Below, in pieces: positions 5,848 to 9,474 of a DNA stretch of 9,474 nt (positions within the stretch are counted from its first letter, which is position 1; each line of letters opens with the position of its first letter). Origin of the DNA: Bacillota bacterium. GTDB taxonomy: Bacteria; Bacillota; Limnochordia; Limnochordales; ZCTH02-B6. The notes beneath the pieces were generated by a model. That model saw only the letters and a program-made list of their open reading frames with translations. It was not told the origin of the DNA and searched no databases. The position numbers and the translations under genes were made by a program. The stretch is taken from assembly GCA_017578085.1 (NCBI GenBank), contig PKQR01000088.1, positions 1 through 9,474 of the forward strand, read 5' to 3'.

Positions 5848-7304
5848 ATCCCTCCGAGCCTGGCCGCCAACACCGCGATGGGTTCGTTAAAGAACCGCAG
5901 GGCAATGCCAGGCAGGATGCCGAGCAGGACAATGAAGACCATCAGCGGCGCAGCCACCACCAGCTCCCGCGGGCTGATGTCCGGCAAGGCCTCACCGCGC
6001 GGCTGGCCCATCAGGACCCGCTGCATCATCCACAGATGGTAGCCGGCGGTTGTGACCAAACCGAGAGCGGCGGCGAGCACCACCAACCCTGTGAACACGG
6101 GGAACGAGCCCACGAAGGTGAAGAACTCGCCCGGGAAGCCGGCCATACCCGGCAGGCCCAAGTTCGCGAAGGCCGCAAACGCCATGATCCGCGACGCCAC
6201 CGGGATCTGGGTGTACAGGCCGCTCATCTGGTCCATCATACGGGTGTGCGTCCGGTCATAAATGACGCTGGCCACCACGAAGAACAACAGCGGCGAGATG
6301 AGCCCGTGGGAGATGTTGACGAACATCGCGCCGTTCAGCGCCATGGGCGTCATGGCCGCAGCGCCAAGGACGACGTAGCCCATGTGGCTGATAGAGGAGT
6401 ACGCGACCATCTTCTTGAGGTCGGTCTGGGCCATCGCCGCCAGTGCGCCATAGATGATGCCGATAACGCCCAGCACCGCCAGCACCGGCGAGAAAGCCTG
6501 CGCCGCATCGGGGAACGTGGGCAGCATGAAACGGAACAACCCGTAGGTACCGGTCTTCAGCAAAATGCCCGCCAGGATCATGGAGCCGCCGGTGGGCGCC
6601 TCAACGTGAGCGTCAGGCAACCACGTGTGGAACGGGAAGATCGGCACCTTCACCGCGAAGCCGGCGAAGAAGGCCAGGAAAATCCACCACTGGAGAGTGG
6701 GGGAGAGATTGGCCTGTTCGGCCAGGACCATCACGTCGAACGTGCGCAGCCCCGAGCCCAGGTACAGCGCCAGGATACCCACCAGCATGATGGCGCTGCC
6801 GAGCAACGTGTAGATGAAGAACTTGAGGCTAGCGTACTCCTTGCGGGGACCGCCCCAGATGCCGATGATGAAGTACATCGGCACCAGGCTCGCCTCAAAG
6901 AAGATGAAGAACAGGAAGTAGTCCAGGGCCGTGAACACGCCGTAGATGGCCGTCTGGAGCACCAGCATCCAGAGGAAGAATTCCTTGACGCGGTGCGTGA
7001 TCGTGTACGACGCCAGCACGGACAAAGGCAGCACCAGAGCCGAGACGGCGATCAAGGGGAAGCTGATGCCGTCCACGCCCAGCTTGTACTGGATCCCGAG
7101 GCTCGGAATCCACGGGGCCTGCGTGATCAGCTGCATGCCCGGCTGAGAGAAGTCCATCTGTCGCCAAATCAGCACGACCAGGACCGTGGGGATCAGCGAT
7201 ACCGCCAAGGCGAACCGCCGGATCGCATCCACGCGTTCTTTCGGGAAAAACGCGAGCAGAAGGGCCCCCATCAGGGGGATAAATACCAGGGCAGTGAGGA
7301 GCAT
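5844..7304 (-). CDS. nuoM: NADH-quinone oxidoreductase subunit M
   Basis: An antiporter-like proton-pumping subunit of complex I, 486 residues and about 14 transmembrane helices, a usual length for bacterial NuoM. Functional residues are all in place by eye alignment to E. coli: Glu137 in TM5 (FFEASLVPMYFIIG), Lys219 in TM7 (GFAVKVPIFPFHTWLPDAHVE), Lys250 in TM8 (GILLKTGTYGLFRF), and Glu393 in TM12 (GFPGEFFTF). The HTWLPDAHVEAPTGGSMILAG stretch (226-246) separates NuoM from NuoL and NuoN. The start is ATG at 7304, with a strong AGGAGG site (7313-7318 on the plus strand) eight bases upstream and inside the end of nuoL; the gap to the nuoL stop is four bases. The TGA stop overlaps the GTG start of nuoN. 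Nothing suggests damage or transfer. Confidence 0.97.
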   Translation of the reverse strand: MLLTALVFIPLMGALLLAFFPKERVDAIRRFALAVSLIPTVLVVLIWRQMDFSQPGMQLITQAPWIPSLGIQYKLGVDGISFPLIAVSALVLPLSVLASYTITHRVKEFFLWMLVLQTAIYGVFTALDYFLFFIFFEASLVPMYFIIGIWGGPRKEYASLKFFIYTLLGSAIMLVGILALYLGSGLRTFDVMVLAEQANLSPTLQWWIFLAFFAGFAVKVPIFPFHTWLPDAHVEAPTGGSMILAGILLKTGTYGLFRFMLPTFPDAAQAFSPVLAVLGVIGIIYGALAAMAQTDLKKMVAYSSISHMGYVVLGAAAMTPMALNGAMFVNISHGLISPLLFFVVASVIYDRTHTRMMDQMSGLYTQIPVASRIMAFAAFANLGLPGMAGFPGEFFTFVGSFPVFTGLVVLAAALGLVTTAGYHLWMMQRVLMGQPRGEALPDISPRELVVAAPLMVFIVLLGILPGIALRFFNEPIAVLAARLGGM

Positions 7305-7308
7305 CGCG

Positions 7309-9219
7309 TTATCCTCCTATTACCAGGATTGCCAGTCCGGCCAACAGGCCCAGGAACAAGACCAGGATGTACGATTGGACAAGTCCCGTCTGCACCTGCC
7401 GGAGCACCCGGCTGCCGACCACAAATGCACCGCCGATGCCGTTGACGGTGCCGTCGACGACGCCCCGGTCGAACTCGTCCACGTACTCGGAGACCTTCCG
7501 CCACATCCAACCGACCGCGTTGACGATGAGGTCGATGACGTGACGGTCGAACCAGCCGATGACCAGCGCCAGCCCGATCATGCCGCGGACGAACACGTAC
7601 TGGTAGACGTCGTCAATGTAGTAACGCCGCTTAAGCACCACCCAGATGGGGTAGAGCACCTGGATGATCTTGCGGCGGGAAACCAGGTTGTACTTGTAGA
7701 TGGCCAGTGCCAGCAGGACGCCCAGCACCCAGACCGCCGTGGCCACACCGAATACGAACGCGTCGGTCGAGGCGTGGTGCGGCTCGCCGTAGTACACGAA
7801 TCCCGCCAGCGGCCTGGCCACGAACCCGGACACGGCCGCGAGCACCCCAAGGATGATCAGCGGATACGTCATGACCCGCCCGCCCTCGTGGGCGTGCTCA
7901 TAGGCGTACTTATCCCGCGGCGTGCCGAAGAAGGTCAAGTAGGTGGCCCGGGTGGTGTAGAACGCGGTGAGGGCTGCGGCCGCCACCAACATCCAGAAGA
8001 TGGGCGGGTTATTATGCCAGGCCTCCAACATGATTTCTTCCTTGCTCCAGAAGCCCGACAGCGGCGGGATGCCGATTAGGGCCCCTGCGCCGATGAGCCA
8101 CACCCAGCCGGTCACCGGCAGCTTCTTAAACAGGCCGCCCATCTGGTGCATGTTCTGCGTATGCACCGCGTGAATCACCGAACCGGACGCCAGGAAAAGC
8201 AGCGCCTTGAAGAAGGCGTGGGTCATCAGGTGGAACACGGCCGCCGTGTAGCCGCCTACCCCGAGGGCGGCCACCATGAAGCCCAGCTGCGAAATGGTGG
8301 AGTAGGCGAGGACCTTCTTGATGTCCTCCATGACCAGCGCAATGGTGGCGGCGAACAAGGCCGTGAAAGCGCCTATCCAGGCCACCACCTCCAGCGCCTC
8401 GGGCACGGGAGTGAAGAGGCCGTAGCCCCGAGCCACCAGGTACACGCCCGCGGCCACCATCGTCGCCGCGTGGATGAGGGCGCTGGCAGGCGTCGGGCCC
8501 GCCATCGCGTCGGGAAGCCAGACGTGCAGCGGGAATTGCGCCGACTTGCCGATGGGGCCGATGAACAACAGGATGGCCGCCACCGTCAAAACCGGCAGGC
8601 TCAAGGTGCCGTCGGCAATCCTGGCGGTCAGCTCATCAAACCGGAACGTCCCGGCCGCGGCGAAGAGGAGCAGGATGCCGATGAACATGCCAACGTCGCC
8701 CACGCGGGTGGTGAGGAACGCCTTGTTGGCCGCGTGCACGTTGGCGCGCTCCTCATAGTAGTGCCCGATCAACAAGTAGGAGCACAGGCCCATGAGCTCC
8801 CAGAAGACGAACAGGAACAACAGGTTATCCGCGATGACCAAGCCCAGCATGCTGGCGGTGAAGAGCGACAGCACGCCGTAGTAACGCTTGTAGCGCGCGT
8901 CGCCCTCCATGTAACCGACGGAGAAGATGTGGACCATTAAGCTGACGAGGGTGACGACGACCAGCATCACCGCCGCCAGCGGATCCACCTGGTACCCGAG
9001 CCGGAGGACCAAGTCCCCGTGGACCGCCCACTCAAAGGACTGGGCTAGGCGTGCCCCGGCCATTACGTCCAGCAGGACGCCGACTGATAGCAAAAACGCG
9101 ATGCTGATAGCCCCGATGCCGACGCGATCGCCCTGGCCCGTCGTCCGATGGCCGAACAGGGCGATAAAGAGGGACGCCGCCAGCGGGAGCACGGGTATGA
9201 GCCATACCAGTTGGATCAT
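7309..9219 (-). CDS. nuoL: NADH-quinone oxidoreductase subunit L
   Basis: The distal antiporter-like subunit of complex I, 636 residues, within the usual range. Key residues: Glu141 in TM5 (FVFWELMGLCSYLLIG), Asp175 (TRVGDVGMF), Lys225 in TM7 (GPIGKSAQFPLHVWLPDAM), His250 in TM8 (ALIHAATMVAAGVYL), Lys338 (THAFFKALLFLASGS) and Lys393 in TM12 (SGFWSKEEI). The C-terminal part beyond about 480 has hydrophobic segments, a basic region (SRRKIIQVLY, 514-523), and a long amphipathic stretch (YYIDDVYQYVFVRGM and onward). This matches the lateral helix that in known structures runs along NuoM and NuoN, followed by a last hydrophobic segment (617-634). ATG at 9219 has AGGTGG (9227-9232 on the plus strand) seven bases upstream. 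It lies 52 bases after nuoK. Confidence 0.97.
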   Translation of the reverse strand: MIQLVWLIPVLPLAASLFIALFGHRTTGQGDRVGIGAISIAFLLSVGVLLDVMAGARLAQSFEWAVHGDLVLRLGYQVDPLAAVMLVVVTLVSLMVHIFSVGYMEGDARYKRYYGVLSLFTASMLGLVIADNLLFLFVFWELMGLCSYLLIGHYYEERANVHAANKAFLTTRVGDVGMFIGILLLFAAAGTFRFDELTARIADGTLSLPVLTVAAILLFIGPIGKSAQFPLHVWLPDAMAGPTPASALIHAATMVAAGVYLVARGYGLFTPVPEALEVVAWIGAFTALFAATIALVMEDIKKVLAYSTISQLGFMVAALGVGGYTAAVFHLMTHAFFKALLFLASGSVIHAVHTQNMHQMGGLFKKLPVTGWVWLIGAGALIGIPPLSGFWSKEEIMLEAWHNNPPIFWMLVAAAALTAFYTTRATYLTFFGTPRDKYAYEHAHEGGRVMTYPLIILGVLAAVSGFVARPLAGFVYYGEPHHASTDAFVFGVATAVWVLGVLLALAIYKYNLVSRRKIIQVLYPIWVVLKRRYYIDDVYQYVFVRGMIGLALVIGWFDRHVIDLIVNAVGWMWRKVSEYVDEFDRGVVDGTVNGIGGAFVVGSRVLRQVQTGLVQSYILVLFLGLLAGLAILVIGG

Positions 9220-9235
9220 CTCACAGCCACCTTCC

Positions 9236-9266
9236 GTAGCGTGACGCCGGGCTTGTCCGACGCTAC
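9236..9266 (-). promoter_or_regulatory. Hairpin in the nuoK-nuoL gap
   Basis: GTAGCGT (9236-9242) pairs with ACGCTAC (9260-9266). CGG (9248-9250) pairs with CCG (9257-9259) inside it, with a five-base bulge GACGC on one side. The stem fills most of the 52-base gap and ends a few bases before the nuoL ribosome site. It may tune relative translation of nuoK and nuoL or be a processing site; no T-run makes a terminator unlikely. Confidence 0.4.
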
Positions 9267-9271
9267 CCTAG

Positions 9272-9474
9272 CTACCATTTCAGCAAGTGCACCCGCTCGA
9301 TATCGATGTGCTTCTCGCGCCGGGCCAGCATCAGGATGATGGCGAGAGCCAACGCCACTTCCGCAGCGGCCACCGTCATGATAAACAGTGCAAAGATTTG
9401 CCCGGCCGCGGCCGCCTCCCGCAGGGTTGCGGCGAAGGCAACCAGGTTGATGTTGACCGCGTTCAGCATCAGCT
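9272..9474 (-). CDS. nuoK: NADH-quinone oxidoreductase subunit K, C-terminal part (partial)
   Basis: The gene runs off the right edge; about two-thirds (66 whole codons plus part of one, then the stop) is visible. The sequence LMLNAVNINLVAF matches the region after the first key glutamate of NuoK, which would lie just outside the window. FALFIMTVAAAEVALALAIIL carries the second membrane glutamate, equivalent to E. coli Glu72. The tail ERVHLLKW is the family ending, as in many bacterial NuoK proteins. NuoK is a three-helix subunit at the link between the quinone-side channel and the antiporter-like subunits. An ATG at 9469 is internal to the conserved region and is not the real start. Confidence 0.95.
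   Translation of the reverse strand, partial: LMLNAVNINLVAFAATLREAAAAGQIFALFIMTVAAAEVALALAIILMLARREKHIDIERVHLLKW

Noticed and set aside
4795..7445. Long plus-strand open frames (415 and 469 codons) opposite nuoN and nuoM
   Set aside because: They are antisense shadows of conserved complex I genes. Their translations are dominated by His, Gln, Arg, Asp and Gly, as expected from reading GC-rich membrane-protein codons backwards, and show no domain I recognise.
8146..8940. 264-codon plus-strand frame opposite nuoL
   Set aside because: Antisense shadow with biased charged composition and no family resemblance, while nuoL on the other strand is intact.
1..9474. Search for mobile elements, CRISPR arrays, tRNA or rRNA genes, and a novel multigene system
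   Set aside because: No spaced direct repeats, transposase-like proteins, cloverleaf or rRNA sequence were seen by eye; nearly all coding space is explained by known transporter, cold-shock and complex I families.

Overview
This 9.5 kb window is GC-rich bacterial chromosome with very little non-coding DNA. It holds two blocks that converge on each other. Strong AGGAGG/GGAGG-type ribosome binding sites, four-base start/stop overlaps and bacterial complex I genes point to a bacterium. The GC content, Shine-Dalgarno style and protein flavour would suit a high-GC, possibly thermophilic member of the Bacillota or a neighbouring phylum, but nothing here fixes the taxon.

Plus-strand block (1-2630): the end of a DppC/OppC-type permease gene, followed by two peptide/nickel-type ABC transporter ATPases (DppD-like, then DppF-like), tightly packed as one operon. 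The solute-binding protein and the first permease must lie outside the window, so the substrate cannot be told. After a 170-base gap with a good sigma-70-type promoter and a hairpin leader comes a separate 74-residue cold-shock domain protein.

Convergence zone (2631-2835): about 205 bases without a gene, holding two strong hairpins that probably end transcription from both sides.

Minus-strand block (9474 down to 2836): nuoK (partial), nuoL, nuoM and nuoN, the antiporter-like membrane arm of the proton-pumping NADH:quinone oxidoreductase (complex I), in canonical order with overlaps or short gaps. After a hairpin-rich gap of 183 bases follows an ArsB/NhaD/SLC13-type (ion transporter superfamily) permease. 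NuoL and NuoM carry the expected charged residues of the proton path. NuoN appears to have Glu where the family usually has a transmembrane Lys, the most interesting protein-level oddity seen.

How they work together: complex I builds the proton motive force, the nearby permease may use an ion gradient, and the ABC cassette imports peptides or similar solutes at the cost of ATP. I found no mobile element, CRISPR array, tRNA, rRNA or novel multigene system. The window is largely housekeeping, and its open questions are in the regulatory gaps and in NuoN.
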